From Peribacillus cavernae (lineage in GTDB: Bacteria; Bacillota; Bacilli; Bacillales; DSM-1321), in assembly GCF_003989135.1 (NCBI RefSeq), contig NZ_RYZZ01000006.1, positions 186,001-250,000 of the forward strand: a DNA stretch of 64,000 nt. Reading direction: 5' to 3'. The notes under the pieces were generated by a model. It saw only the letters and a program-made list of their open reading frames with translations. It was not told the origin of the DNA and searched no databases. Shown in pieces: positions 53,114 through 63,499 of the stretch (position 1 is the stretch's first letter; each line of letters starts with the position of its first letter). A program made the translations under genes and the position numbers.

Positions 53114-55060
53114 TTGGGCAGTACACTGCAATTGAAGCACGATGTGAACCCAAGTGAGTTTGATTTGTATCTGTTTCACGAAGGAACACTATATGAAAGT
53201 TATAAAACGTTTGGCGCCCATCCGGCCACTCTTGAAGGGATCGACGGTATCAGGTTTGCCGTGTGGGCCCCAAATGCCAGAAAGGTGTCTCTCGTCGGAG
53301 ATTTTAATAATTGGGACGGCAACGGGCATACGATGGATCGAGTCCATCAATCGGGAGTTTGGGTCATTTTTGTTTCAGGACTTCAGGAAGGGGAATTATA
53401 TAAGTACGAAATCCTTACCCAGGAGAACAAGGTCGTTCTCAAGGCTGACCCGTATGCATTCTTTTCTGAAGAACGCCCCAACACGGCATCAATTGTCCAT
53501 AGATTGGATCACTATGAATGGCATGACCAAAAATGGATCGCCAGCCTTCCTAAATCGGATCCATACCACAGACCAATGCTCATTTATGAGGTACACCTCG
53601 GCTCCTGGAAGAAAAAGAGCAATGGGGAGTCCTATAGCTATCGTGAGCTTGCCGATGAGCTGATTGAACATGTCTTAGCAAACGGATTTACCCATATTGA
53701 AATCATGCCGCTGATGGAGCATCCTTTTGATGGATCGTGGGGCTATCAGATTACCGGATATTTCTCAGCAACCAGCCGGTTTGGCACCCCTGAAGATTTC
53801 ATGCACTTTGTTGACTGTTGCCACCAACGCGGGATTGGCGTAATCATGGATTGGGTCCCGGCACACTTTTGCAAGGATGAGCACGGGCTGGGCCGCTTTG
53901 ATGGAACACCGCTTTATGAGCCGATTGATCCCTTGCGAGCTGAACGTCCATTATGGGGGACGTATAGTTTCGACTTTACGAAACCGGAAGTTGTCAGTTT
54001 CCTTATTTCAAATGCCTTGTTCTGGATGGACGTTTATCATATTGATGGTTTCCGGGTCGATGCCGTTTCCTCGATGGTTTATTTAAACCATGACAACCCA
54101 TTGCCGCAAAAGCTGACAAACGAATTTGGCGGAGAAGAAAACGGAGCTGCGATTGCTTTTATCAAAAAGCTCAACGAAACGATTTTCGAGAAACATCCCG
54201 GGGCCCTGATGATGGCCGAGGAAGCAACGGAATGGCCTCTGGTAACGGCTCCAACTGATACAGGAGGCCTGGGATTTAATTATAAATGGAATATGGGCTG
54301 GGTGAATGATGTCCTGCGCTATATGAAGCTAGAATCTTCCGAACGGGCCAACCATCACAACCTATTAACCTTTTCTTTTTTCTATGCGTTTTCAGAGAAT
54401 TTCGTTCTCCCTTTTTCACACGATGATGTAGTGCATGGGAAGCGCTCCTTGTTAAACAAAATGTCCGGTGATTACTGGCAGAAGTTTGCAAATTATCGTT
54501 TGCTTTACGGATACTTCATGACACACCCGGGAAAAAAGTTATTGTTCATGGGGAGTGAATTAGGGCAATTCGCCGAATGGAAAGACAAGGAAGAGCTTGA
54601 TTGGAATCTGTTGGATTTTCCATCCCATCAAAAACTTCATCATTATCTGAAAGAGCTTAATCAATTTTATCAAGAGAATTCAAGTCTTTGGAGGCTCGAC
54701 CATGAACCGGATGGTTTCGAATGGATCGATCATAGCCACCAAGAAAGTGTCTTAACGTTTATGAGAAAAGGAAAGCGAAAAGGGGATTATTGCATAGTTG
54801 TCTGCAACTTTTCCGCCAATGTTTATGAAAGGTACCGCATTGGGATTCCATCGAATGGGAAATTCATAGAAGTATTTAACAGTGATGCCCAGTCTTACGG
54901 GGGCTCAGGAATAATCAATCAGGGCGCAATCGGATCTGAAAAAGAACCTTATCACAATCAACGATACAGCATGGAAGTCACCGTTCCTCCATTAGGTGTA
55001 GCGATTTTTATGAAACAAACAAAAAATAGACGGGGGAGAGTTGAACATAATGGTAAATAA
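53114..55060 (+). CDS. glgB: 1,4-alpha-glucan branching enzyme
   Basis: GH13 branching enzyme of 648 residues. An N-terminal CBM48 part ([20 protein letters not shown]) precedes the barrel. The catalytic Asp is in [10 protein letters not shown], Glu in MAEEATEWP, and the transition-state region is [10 protein letters not shown]. The start is TTG 53114 after AAGGTGGTGGTGA. First gene of glgBCDA; it overlaps glgC by 11 bases. Confidence 0.94.
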   Translation: MGSTLQLKHDVNPSEFDLYLFHEGTLYESYKTFGAHPATLEGIDGIRFAVWAPNARKVSLVGDFNNWDGNGHTMDRVHQSGVWVIFVSGLQEGELYKYEILTQENKVVLKADPYAFFSEERPNTASIVHRLDHYEWHDQKWIASLPKSDPYHRPMLIYEVHLGSWKKKSNGESYSYRELADELIEHVLANGFTHIEIMPLMEHPFDGSWGYQITGYFSATSRFGTPEDFMHFVDCCHQRGIGVIMDWVPAHFCKDEHGLGRFDGTPLYEPIDPLRAERPLWGTYSFDFTKPEVVSFLISNALFWMDVYHIDGFRVDAVSSMVYLNHDNPLPQKLTNEFGGEENGAAIAFIKKLNETIFEKHPGALMMAEEATEWPLVTAPTDTGGLGFNYKWNMGWVNDVLRYMKLESSERANHHNLLTFSFFYAFSENFVLPFSHDDVVHGKRSLLNKMSGDYWQKFANYRLLYGYFMTHPGKKLLFMGSELGQFAEWKDKEELDWNLLDFPSHQKLHHYLKELNQFYQENSSLWRLDHEPDGFEWIDHSHQESVLTFMRKGKRKGDYCIVVCNFSANVYERYRIGIPSNGKFIEVFNSDAQSYGGSGIINQGAIGSEKEPYHNQRYSMEVTVPPLGVAIFMKQTKNRRGRVEHNGK

Positions 55061-56195
55061 GAAGTGGATTGCAATGTTATTAGCCGGTGGGCAGGGATCA
55101 AGACTGGGAGAACTAACGCATGAGTTAGCAAAACCAGCCGTGTCATTTGGCGGAAAATATCGGATTATTGATTTTGCATTGAGCAATTGCACCCACTCCG
55201 GCATTGATACAGTCGGCGTATTAACCCAATATCAGCCTCACCTGTTGAATGCTTATGTAGGGAAAGGCAGTGCGTGGGACCTGGACCGTAATAATGGCGG
55301 TGTATCTGTGCTTCCCCCTTATCAAGGGAAAAACGGGGGACATTGGTATGAAGGAACAGCGAATGCTGTCTATCAGAATATTCATTATGTGGATCAGTAT
55401 GACCCGGAATATGTACTTGTCATTTCCGGCGATCATATTTACAAAATGGATTATACGAGACTGCTTCAGTCTCACGTCGCACACGGAGCACATGCAACCA
55501 TTGCTGTCATCCAAGTTCCATGGCACGAGGCCAACCGGTTTGGAATCATGAATACCGACACTACTGACAAAATAGTTGAATTCGAGGAAAAGCCGGACCA
55601 GCCAAAAAGCAATCTAGCATCTATGGGAGTCTATCTTTTCAATTGGAAAATCCTTCGAAAATATTTAATACAGGATGAACAGAATCCGGTTTCTTCTAAG
55701 GATTTCGGAAAGGATATCATTCCTAAAATGCTTGCAGATGGCTCAAGCATGTATGCTTATCGGTTCGATGACTATTGGAAGGACGTAGGAACGATTCAGA
55801 GCCTATGGGAAGCACATATGGACCTTTTGGGCAAAAACCCTGCATTCTCCCTGAATGATCAAAAGTGGCAAATCTATGCAGGAAACGCAAATCACCCGCC
55901 GCACTATATTTCACCTGGAGCCGAAGTGAAACAATCGCTAGTCAACGAGGGTTGTATAATTTACGGACAAATCGATCATTCGGTACTTTCTTACAATGTC
56001 CAGGTTGGAGCAGGTACGACCATTCATGATTCCGTCATCATGCCGAATGTTACTATCGGAAAAAATGTAACGATTGAAAGAGCGATCATTGCAAATAATG
56101 CAGTCATAGAAGATGGTGCAGTGATTCGGCCTGTAAAACAATCTGACGATATCATACTGATCGGAGACAGACAAAAAATCTTCACACATATATAA
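55050..56195 (+). CDS. glgC: Glucose-1-phosphate adenylyltransferase
   Basis: ADP-glucose pyrophosphorylase of 381 residues. [20 protein letters not shown] binds [35 protein letters not shown] and [20 protein letters not shown] are standard, with a C-terminal left-handed beta-helix. ATG 55050 is used because GGGGGAG lies before it; the in-frame TTG 55041 touches that site. It works with GlgD as a complex in Bacillus. Confidence 0.94.
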   Translation: MVNKKWIAMLLAGGQGSRLGELTHELAKPAVSFGGKYRIIDFALSNCTHSGIDTVGVLTQYQPHLLNAYVGKGSAWDLDRNNGGVSVLPPYQGKNGGHWYEGTANAVYQNIHYVDQYDPEYVLVISGDHIYKMDYTRLLQSHVAHGAHATIAVIQVPWHEANRFGIMNTDTTDKIVEFEEKPDQPKSNLASMGVYLFNWKILRKYLIQDEQNPVSSKDFGKDIIPKMLADGSSMYAYRFDDYWKDVGTIQSLWEAHMDLLGKNPAFSLNDQKWQIYAGNANHPPHYISPGAEVKQSLVNEGCIIYGQIDHSVLSYNVQVGAGTTIHDSVIMPNVTIGKNVTIERAIIANNAVIEDGAVIRPVKQSDDIILIGDRQKIFTHI

Positions 56196-56235
56196 AAAGT
56201 ACTGTAAACCACAGAGATACTTAGGGGTGATGGAC

Positions 56236-57342
56236 ATGGGCAACGTATTAGGAATTATCAATCTTATCAATGAAAAACCATTTCTAAAAGAATTGACACA
56301 GCATCGGTGTATGGCATCTGTGCCCTTTGGCGGCCGTTATCGCCTGATTGACTTTACATTGTCAAATTTCATTCACGCTTCTATCACGAAGGTAGGCGTG
56401 TTTACGAAAGAAAAATATCGTTCAATCATGGATCATTTAGGATCGGGAAAAGAATGGGACCTCGACCGAAGAAATGGCGGATTGTTTATTCTGCCACCCG
56501 TCCATCCTGATGAAAAAATGAAAGGCGATCTCGAACACTTTTATGATCATCTTGAATTTTTTCAACGATCGCATGAAGAAACGGTCATCATTTCGCCAGG
56601 TTATCATGTCAGTAAGATGGATTTTAATGATATCATGGCCAAACATAAAGCTGATCAGGCAGACATAACAGTTGTTTATAAAGATTATCACGGTACCTCA
56701 GTTGAAAAGCCGATATACCATACTTGTACATTTGACGAAGAGGAGACTGTCACAGATATCGAGCTTTATACTTCACCGGTGCCGGGAGAACATGTTTGTC
56801 TTGAAACCTTTGTGATAAGCAAAAAACTGTTAATCAACTTAATCATTAATTGTGTGGGAAATGGTGAATATGATTTGATAAAAGATGCTGTGAAGGCGAA
56901 TCTTCATACTTTGCGTGTAAAAGCATACCATTTCACAGGTGAAATGCCCTTTATCCATTCTGTTGAAAGTTTTCACTCCGGGAATATGGCTTTTCTAAAT
57001 CCCGAAATCATCCGTTCCAATTTTTATGATTCGTGGGATTTATATACGAAAGTTAAGCACGAAGCTCCTGTAAACTATGGCCTTTCATCTAAGACAAGTA
57101 ACTCTTTAATTGCCAATGGCTGCGAAATTGAGGGGGTTGTGGAGGATAGTATTCTTTTCCGCGGGGTCAAGGTCCATCCTAATGCTATTGTAAAAAATAG
57201 CATTATTATGCAAAGAGGAGAAATTGGTGAAGGAGCTTACCTAGAAAATGTAATCATGGATAAACAAGCAAGGATTACGAAAGATACAGTTGTTATGGGC
57301 GGGTTCCATCCAAAAGTAATCAAAAAAGCGGAGATCATCTAA
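56236..57342 (+). CDS. glgD: Glycogen biosynthesis protein GlgD
   Basis: Non-catalytic GlgC paralogue of 368 residues that modulates ADP-glucose pyrophosphorylase. GNVLGIINLINEKPFLKELT replaces the nucleotide-binding GGxGxRL motif, while FGGRYRLIDFTLSNFIHA and the beta-helix repeats remain. ATG 56236 is best spaced from AGGGG; GTG 56227 and ATG 56230 open the same frame. Confidence 0.92.
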   Translation: MGNVLGIINLINEKPFLKELTQHRCMASVPFGGRYRLIDFTLSNFIHASITKVGVFTKEKYRSIMDHLGSGKEWDLDRRNGGLFILPPVHPDEKMKGDLEHFYDHLEFFQRSHEETVIISPGYHVSKMDFNDIMAKHKADQADITVVYKDYHGTSVEKPIYHTCTFDEEETVTDIELYTSPVPGEHVCLETFVISKKLLINLIINCVGNGEYDLIKDAVKANLHTLRVKAYHFTGEMPFIHSVESFHSGNMAFLNPEIIRSNFYDSWDLYTKVKHEAPVNYGLSSKTSNSLIANGCEIEGVVEDSILFRGVKVHPNAIVKNSIIMQRGEIGEGAYLENVIMDKQARITKDTVVMGGFHPKVIKKAEII

Positions 57343-57354
57343 CGGAGGACTGTC

Positions 57355-58791
57355 ATGAACGTATTATTCGCTGCATCCGAGTGTGCCCCCTTTATCAAAA
57401 CAGGCGGCCTTGGGGACGTGATCGGCTCCTTGCCGAAAGCATTGCAAAAACAAAATATCGAAACCAGTGTCATTCTGCCAAAATACGGAGACCTTCCAAT
57501 TCATTTCAAAAAGCAGATGTCTTTCGTAGCCAGTGTCGAAGTGCCTGTTGGCTGGAGAAGGCAATATTGTGGAATTGAAAAAATGATTCATCAAGGCGTC
57601 ACGATTTATTTTCTGGATAATGAGTATTATTTTAAAAGACATGGCAGCTACGGTTTTTTCGATGATGGCGAGCGATTTGCCTTTTTTTCAAGAGCTGTTT
57701 TGGAAGCTTTGCCTCATCTGGACAATAAGCCGGATATTATCCATTGCCATGACTGGCAGACTGGGCCTGTAAGTACTTTATTGAAGGCCCACTATCATAA
57801 CCATCCATTTTACCAGGGAATCAAGACGGTTTTTACGATCCACAATTTACGCTATCAAGGGATTTATCCAAAAAAGGTACTAGCGGAACTATTGGATTTA
57901 AGTGAGCTTTATTTTCATATTGATGCGCTTGAATTCCATGGTGATGTAAGTTACATGAAAGCCGGACTGGCATTTTCCGATTATCTGACCACCGTGAGCC
58001 CTACCTATGCATCGGAAATCCAAATGCCCTTTTACGGGGAGAGGCTAGACGGCTTTTTGCGGAAACGCAATCAAGAACTGGTTGGCATTCTAAATGGAAT
58101 TGATCATGAGGACTATAATCCGGCAGCAGATGAGACATTATACGCACCGTTTGAAGATATGAAAGGTAAGCTGAAAAACAAACGGATGCTGCAGCAATCC
58201 TTAAATCTTGAAGTAAATGAGGATATACCTGTCATTTCTTTGGTTACAAGACTGGTCGAACAAAAAGGAATCGATTTAATCCTGCATGTCTTCCATGAAA
58301 TCATGAGTCTGAATGTTCAGTTGATCATTCTCGGCACAGGCGAGGAACAATATGAACGAGCCTTTAAGGAATTGGCAGCACAGTATCCCGATAGGCTTAG
58401 GTTCGAAGGTTACTTTGATGAATCGCTGGCCCGGAAGATTTATGCAGGCTCCGATATATTCCTGATGCCTTCCCAATTTGAGCCATGCGGAATAGGGCAG
58501 TTGCTTGCATTCAGATACGGAACGCTGCCGATCGTAAGAGAAACTGGGGGCTTGAAGGACTCCGTCGTTCCTTATAATGAATTTACCGATGAAGGATTTG
58601 GCTTCAGTTTCATGAATTACAATGCACACGACATGCTGTATACGATTGAAAGGGCTGTCGGGCTATTTCGGTTTCAGCCCAACAAATGGCGAAGGCTTGT
58701 CAATAGAGCAATGGGCCAGGACTTTAGCTGGAATGCTTCAGCCATCCAGTATAAAGACTTATATGAAGCCGTCACAAATGGAATAAATTAA
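57355..58791 (+). CDS. glgA: Glycogen synthase
   Basis: GT5 ADP-glucose-dependent synthase of 478 residues. NVLFAASECAPFIKTGGLGD contains the KTGGL ADP-glucose motif; DIIHCHDWQTG, the C-terminal PSQFEPCGIGQL and YGTLPIVRETGGL are diagnostic. CGGAGG precedes the ATG. The operon ends here: the glgP phosphorylase that closes the B. subtilis operon is absent. Confidence 0.95.
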   Translation: MNVLFAASECAPFIKTGGLGDVIGSLPKALQKQNIETSVILPKYGDLPIHFKKQMSFVASVEVPVGWRRQYCGIEKMIHQGVTIYFLDNEYYFKRHGSYGFFDDGERFAFFSRAVLEALPHLDNKPDIIHCHDWQTGPVSTLLKAHYHNHPFYQGIKTVFTIHNLRYQGIYPKKVLAELLDLSELYFHIDALEFHGDVSYMKAGLAFSDYLTTVSPTYASEIQMPFYGERLDGFLRKRNQELVGILNGIDHEDYNPAADETLYAPFEDMKGKLKNKRMLQQSLNLEVNEDIPVISLVTRLVEQKGIDLILHVFHEIMSLNVQLIILGTGEEQYERAFKELAAQYPDRLRFEGYFDESLARKIYAGSDIFLMPSQFEPCGIGQLLAFRYGTLPIVRETGGLKDSVVPYNEFTDEGFGFSFMNYNAHDMLYTIERAVGLFRFQPNKWRRLVNRAMGQDFSWNASAIQYKDLYEAVTNGIN

Positions 58792-58821
58792 CCTTTGTTG
58801 AAGATTTCTAAATAGTTAGAA

Positions 58822-58850
58822 TTGACATTATCCTGATTTTCTTGCATAAT
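58822..58850 (+). promoter_or_regulatory. Sigma-A promoter of the proBA T-box leader
   Basis: TTGACA (58822-58827), 17 bases, CATAAT (58845-58850): a strong match. Confidence 0.8.
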
Positions 58851-58869
58851 ATAAAAAATACATCGATGA

Positions 58870-59116
58870 ACGTTAATGGAGGATTAGTATACGGAAGCTT
58901 TATGTGTCAGAGAGCGGGGTTTATAGCTGAAAGACCTCGCCACAGCAAAGCCGTAGAACCTGTCTCCTGAGTCCCATGCAATACATGGGCGCAACCCTAT
59001 GCGTTATCAGGCCAAAGCGGGATGTTCTTTTGCATCCAATGAAGGTGGTACCACGGAAACGAAGCCCTTTTCGTCCTTTTTTGTTAGGATGAAAAGGGCT
59101 TTTTTGCACTTTTTAA
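58870..59116 (+). ncRNA. T-box leader (proline) with terminator
   Basis: The T-box core AAGGTGGTACCACGG is at 59042-59056, directly before an intrinsic terminator (AAGCCCTTTTCGTCCT at 59062-59077 with AGGATGAAAAGGGCTT at 59096-59111, then T). Upstream lies Stem I with the AGAGAG loop at 58910-58916. A CCT triplet at 58959-58961 sits where the specifier is expected, matching proline. Uncharged tRNA-Pro would favour antitermination and turn on proBA. Identification is firm; the specifier is assigned by eye. Confidence 0.92.
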
Positions 59117-59165
59117 GCAGCAACACTTGACATAACAGCAGAGAAGTTCATGGGAGGAAGTCGGA

Positions 59166-60263
59166 ATGGAGAAAAAACGGATTGTTGTAAAAATCGGAAG
59201 CAGTTCCTTGACCAATTTAAAAGGTGAAATCGATCAGGAAAAATTCTCTGATCACATCGAGGCGATTGCCGCCCTCAGGCAGGATGGCCATGAAGTCCTT
59301 TTGGTATCTTCCGGAGCCGTCGCGTCCGGCTTCAGGAGTCTGGGCTACCCGGCAAGGCCTGTTTCACTGAAAGGGCGGCAGGCGGCCGCGGCCATCGGCC
59401 AAAGTCTGTTAATTCAATCATATATGGATAAACTCGGTCAATTTGGAATTATTCCTGCCCAGATCCTGCTGACAAGGAATGATTTCGCCAAAAAAGAACG
59501 GTATCGAAATGCCTACGCGACGCTGAGGGAACTTCTTGAGCGTGGGATTTTGCCAATCATCAATGAAAATGATACCGTATCAGTCGCGGAATTGACCTTT
59601 GGCGATAATGACATGTTATCCGCTCTCGTCAGCGGGATGGTCCATGCCGACCAGCTAATCATCCTGACCGATATTAATGGCCTCTATGATTCCAACCCAA
59701 GAAAAAATCCTTCTGCCAAGAGAATCGATCGTTTAAACGAAATAACGGAAGAAATGCTTATTGGGGCAGAGGGTCCCGGCTCGAAGGCAGGAACAGGAGG
59801 CATGCTGTCCAAACTAATGGCTGCGAAAACATCTCTCTCCCTTGGTGTACGCATCTTCATTGGGAACGGCCAAGGAGAACGTAAATTACTCGAGATTCTT
59901 GAAGGCAAAGGCGATGGCACCTATATTGGGAAAAATGTACTTTCCCAGGTTACCAGCAGAAAGCAATGGATTGCCCACCATTCTTTGGTGATGGGCAAGA
60001 TATACATTGATAAAGGAGCTGAAGAAGCACTGCTTTCCCAGGGAAGAAGTTTGCTTCCCGCTGGAATTTATAAATTCACCGGGACATTCGAAAAGGGCGA
60101 TGTCGTTGAAGTCATCGGTACGGACGGCTTGATTGGTAAGGGAGAGGTGCTCTATTCCTCCGAAAACCTGAAACATATAATCGGGAAACGCAGTGATGAC
60201 TTGAAGCAAGAAACGATCATGACCATTGAAGTCATACACCGTGATCAGTGGGTAAAAGCTTAG
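59166..60263 (+). CDS. proB: Glutamate 5-kinase
   Basis: First enzyme of proline synthesis, 365 residues. The amino-acid kinase domain has [30 protein letters not shown] and [12 protein letters not shown]; a PUA domain occupies the C-terminus (about 270-365). GGGAGG precedes the ATG. Controlled by the upstream T-box and coupled to proA. Confidence 0.95.
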   Translation: MEKKRIVVKIGSSSLTNLKGEIDQEKFSDHIEAIAALRQDGHEVLLVSSGAVASGFRSLGYPARPVSLKGRQAAAAIGQSLLIQSYMDKLGQFGIIPAQILLTRNDFAKKERYRNAYATLRELLERGILPIINENDTVSVAELTFGDNDMLSALVSGMVHADQLIILTDINGLYDSNPRKNPSAKRIDRLNEITEEMLIGAEGPGSKAGTGGMLSKLMAAKTSLSLGVRIFIGNGQGERKLLEILEGKGDGTYIGKNVLSQVTSRKQWIAHHSLVMGKIYIDKGAEEALLSQGRSLLPAGIYKFTGTFEKGDVVEVIGTDGLIGKGEVLYSSENLKHIIGKRSDDLKQETIMTIEVIHRDQWVKA

Positions 60264-60283
60264 AAGAAAAAGGGGGAACTTTT

Positions 60284-61531
60284 GTGAGCGAGGTCACCAG
60301 AAAAGGACAGGCAGCAAAATTAGCAAGCTATTCATTGGTTGGCAAAACAACGGCTGACAAAAATAAAGCATTACGTAAGATAGCCAAGCAGTTGTTAGAA
60401 GATCAAAACCACTTAATTCAAGAAAATAAAAAGGATCTAGAACAGGGGAAACAAGCAGGGCTTTCAGATGGGATTTTAGATCGTATCCTGTTAAATGATA
60501 AGCGGATAGAGGATATGGCGGATGCAATCCAGCTGTTGGTTGACCTAGATGACCCGATCAGCGAAACGCTTGAAACGATTCGTAAAGAGAACGGATTATT
60601 GATAGAAAAGAAACGGGTACCTATCGGTGTGATCGGGATGATTTATGAAGCAAGACCAAACGTGACGATCGACGCGGCCACTCTATCGTTGAAAACAGGA
60701 AATGCTGTGATATTGAGGGGAAGTTCCTCTGCCATATATTCTAACCAGGCCCTCGTCGAAACGATTCATCGCGCTCTGGAAAATACCGCGATCCCGGTCG
60801 AAGCAGTTCAACTCATCGAGGATACAAACAGGGAAACGGCCAAGGAACTGTTCACCCTTAATCAGTATCTCGATGTTCTGATTCCGAGAGGCGGCAAAAA
60901 TCTGATCGATACGGTTGTGAGGGAATCAACCGTACCTGTTCTGGAAACGGGGGCAGGCAATTGCCATATCTATATTGATGAATCAGCGGACACAAATATG
61001 GCTGAGCGTGTCGTGATCAATGGAAAAACGCAGCGCCCGAGTGTTTGCAATGCAATCGAAACGATCCTGATACACAAAAAATGGTTTGAATGTCATGGAA
61101 GAGAGCTATTAGATGTTCTTCACAAAAACCAAGTGGAAATTTACGGTGATGAAATGATATGCAATTCTTCTTCGTTAGCTAAACAAGCGACAGAAGAAGA
61201 CTGGTATAGAGAATATCTGGGCCTCTCTGTCAGCATAAAAGTATCCGACAGCGTAGAGGAAGCGATTGGCCACATTAACAAATATGGAACAAAGCATTCC
61301 GAGGCGATCATCACAAACAATCAGGAAAATGCAACAATGTTCTTAACTAATGTCGATGCAGCTGCGGTCTATCATAATGCTTCAACCCGTTTTACAGATG
61401 GCTTCGAATTTGGATACGGTGCCGAAATCGGGATAAGCACACAAAAGCTTCACGCGCGGGGGCCAATGGGACTGAATGCATTAACATCGAGTAAATTTTT
61501 CATCTACGGACAGGGACAAGTCCGGGAATAG
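60284..61531 (+). CDS. proA: Gamma-glutamyl phosphate reductase
   Basis: Second enzyme of proline synthesis, 415 residues, reducing gamma-glutamyl phosphate with [36 protein letters not shown] and the catalytic Cys in [11 protein letters not shown] are clear; [14 protein letters not shown] ends the protein. GTG 60284 follows AAAGGGGGAA; the frame extends upstream into proB. No clear terminator follows; a repeat array begins within 20 bases. Confidence 0.95.
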   Translation: MSEVTRKGQAAKLASYSLVGKTTADKNKALRKIAKQLLEDQNHLIQENKKDLEQGKQAGLSDGILDRILLNDKRIEDMADAIQLLVDLDDPISETLETIRKENGLLIEKKRVPIGVIGMIYEARPNVTIDAATLSLKTGNAVILRGSSSAIYSNQALVETIHRALENTAIPVEAVQLIEDTNRETAKELFTLNQYLDVLIPRGGKNLIDTVVRESTVPVLETGAGNCHIYIDESADTNMAERVVINGKTQRPSVCNAIETILIHKKWFECHGRELLDVLHKNQVEIYGDEMICNSSSLAKQATEEDWYREYLGLSVSIKVSDSVEEAIGHINKYGTKHSEAIITNNQENATMFLTNVDAAAVYHNASTRFTDGFEFGYGAEIGISTQKLHARGPMGLNALTSSKFFIYGQGQVRE

Positions 61532-61546
61532 ATACTTTCTTTTTAT

Positions 61547-62200
61547 GTAGCAACCGTCCGTAGTCTTCGCTCTTAAATTTCAGAAATAGCTCTTACCATA
61601 CAGTCGCTCTTAAATCTGGATAATAGCTCTTAAAATCAAATAATGGCTCATAAGCGTCAAAATGGGCTGCTAAACAAGAGAAGTGTAAGTAAATCATCAG
61701 AGATATTCCTAAATCATATGGGTATAGACGTCTACCATACAGTCTTCGCTCTTAAATTTTAGTAATAGCTCTTAAATCTGGATAATAGCTCTTAAAACCG
61801 AATAATAGCTCTTAAAATCACACAATGGCTCATAAGCGTCAGAATGGGCTGCTAAACAAGAGAAGTGTAAGTAAATCATCAAAGATATTCCTAAATCATA
61901 TGGGTATAGACGTCTACCATACAGTCTTCGCTCTTAAATTTTAGTAATAGCTCTGAAATCTGGATAATAGCTCTTAAAACCGAATAATAGCTCTTAAAAT
62001 CACACAATGGCTCATAAGCGTCAGAATGGGCTGCTAAACAAGAGAAGTGTAAGTAAATCATCAGAGATATTCCTAAATCATAGGGGTATAGACGTCTACC
62101 ATACAGTCTTCGCTCTTAAATTTTAGTAATAGCTCTTAAATCTAGATAATAGCTCTTAAAACCAAATAATGGCTCATAAGGATCAAGATGAGCCATTATT
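61547..62200 (+). repeat. 182-bp hierarchical tandem repeat array
   Basis: Two full 182-bp units start at GACGTCTACC (61727 and 61909), preceded by a diverged unit (about 61547-61726) and followed by a shortened fourth (from 62091). Each unit holds several 20-21-base phrases, AATAGCTCTTAAA plus 7-8 variable bases, then GGCTCATAAGCG, GGGCTGCTAAAC and a 55-base constant tail. No ORF or known mobile element is present. The following 62201-62340 stretch shows nothing else. Confidence 0.85.
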
Positions 62201-62340
62201 TATCGGGATTAAAGGTGTTTCTTCCGTGATGTGGAGCCCTTTATTCATACTTGAGAAAAATAAGTGAAAGCTTTTTACCCTATTCTTTCATCCTTCAATG
62301 GTTCTGCTTTGCATTATCATGTTACTCTTTCTCATCTATT

Positions 62341-63273
62341 TCATTGGTTTACTTTTTGATTTCTCGGTATCACCTTCAATTCGTGCGGCAGCTTATGAGA
62401 CGCACCCGGGATTACCCTTGTCTTGTATTCAAGAGTATCAGAAGAGTAAATTTTGATGATGACTCGGCCGCCTTGAGAATTCGCACGAATTAAAACCGGT
62501 TGATTGTACTTATTGACAAAGCTAAAATCAGGACCGTACCAGCTTACGGTAGCATCTCGCCCTGGTGGAACATACGAAACGCTTTTGCTATGGGAATAGC
62601 GTTGAACAATTCCCAGCCCGGCTCGGTCAACTGCGTTAAATAAGGTGGAAGATACCTGGCATATCCCGCCGCCGATCCCTTCGGCCAATTCCCCTTTTAC
62701 AATAATCGGAGCCCGTAAATATCCTTTTGCAGCCGTTCTCTTTCCGACTACCTTGTTAAAGGAGAATGTCTCTCCAGGCAAGACGACATAATTATTAATG
62801 CCTTTGACCGCAAGTGAAATATTGTGGGTGCGTGTTTTGTTGTTTGCATTCAGATACGTCGTATATTCCCCGATCTTCTGTACATTAATATGTGAAAGCA
62901 GCTCACTATCTACTTTCGGATAAACGGATAGAATAGGAACCTCCATACTGGAAGAGCCTTTTCCATAAAAGTAACTATAAAACTTCTTTATAAATACTTG
63001 ACGGTTCAGCTTATAGCCTGCTTGCTCTGAAATAATTTCACCATTGTCACTCATCACGGCATTTTGCGGTGGCCGATATGTTTCTTTATCCAGTTTCTCA
63101 ATCAATGAATCCAAGGGAGCATGATCGACCATTTGCAGGCCCGGTACCGGTACTGAAAAATTAGCACGTTCTATGACTGCGAGAGGCTCACCCTGCCTCG
63201 ATATTGTTAAATAATCCTCTTGATGAAATGATGTAACAAAGAAAACAAGCCCCATCAAACAAAGCAGCTTCAT
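62341..63273 (-). CDS. VanW-domain exported protein
   Basis: Protein of 310 residues with an N-terminal signal peptide or anchor (KLLCLMGLVFFVTSF). The VanW domain fills about residues 150-270: VVLPGETFSFNKVVGKRTAA, GGGICQVSSTLFNAVDRAGL and RDATVSWYGPDF. VanW/YoaR-type proteins act at the cell envelope; their chemistry is not settled, although the fold is linked to L,D-transpeptidase-like and vancomycin-operon proteins. The start at 63273 is 9 bases after GGGAGG; ATG 63279 is too close. Confidence 0.82.
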   Translation of the reverse strand: MKLLCLMGLVFFVTSFHQEDYLTISRQGEPLAVIERANFSVPVPGLQMVDHAPLDSLIEKLDKETYRPPQNAVMSDNGEIISEQAGYKLNRQVFIKKFYSYFYGKGSSSMEVPILSVYPKVDSELLSHINVQKIGEYTTYLNANNKTRTHNISLAVKGINNYVVLPGETFSFNKVVGKRTAAKGYLRAPIIVKGELAEGIGGGICQVSSTLFNAVDRAGLGIVQRYSHSKSVSYVPPGRDATVSWYGPDFSFVNKYNQPVLIRANSQGGRVIIKIYSSDTLEYKTRVIPGASHKLPHELKVIPRNQKVNQ

Positions 63274-63343
63274 AACCATCAACCTCCCACCTTTAGTATG
63301 AATCGATTTGATGAATTCATGTAGGGATCAGATCTTTCACTTC

Positions 63344-63376
63344 AAAAAAACTTGCTTAAATCATGCAAGTTTTTTT
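63344..63376. terminator. Symmetric terminator hairpin between divergent genes
   Basis: AAAAAAACTTGC (63344-63355) pairs with GCAAGTTTTTTT (63365-63376). It can end transcription both ways but lies between two divergent genes, so it is probably left from a lost gene or acts as an attenuator/insulator. Confidence 0.6.
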
Positions 63377-63499
63377 ACTATCCCGGGAAGTTCGATTAAA
63401 ATAATTCTTTGATATCATGAGAACCTATGAATGGATTCATTTACATAAGAACATTTTGGAAGTTGAAAACCTAAACGGAAAAGAAAGAAGGAAACGATT

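Noticed and set aside
61547-62200. CRISPR array
   Set aside because: Linkers are only 7-8 bases and the same from unit to unit; the phrase is not palindromic and no cas genes are nearby. It is a tandem repeat.
62251-62493. 80-codon ORF opposite the VanW gene end
   Set aside because: Mostly antisense to the VanW coding sequence and lacking a ribosome binding site.
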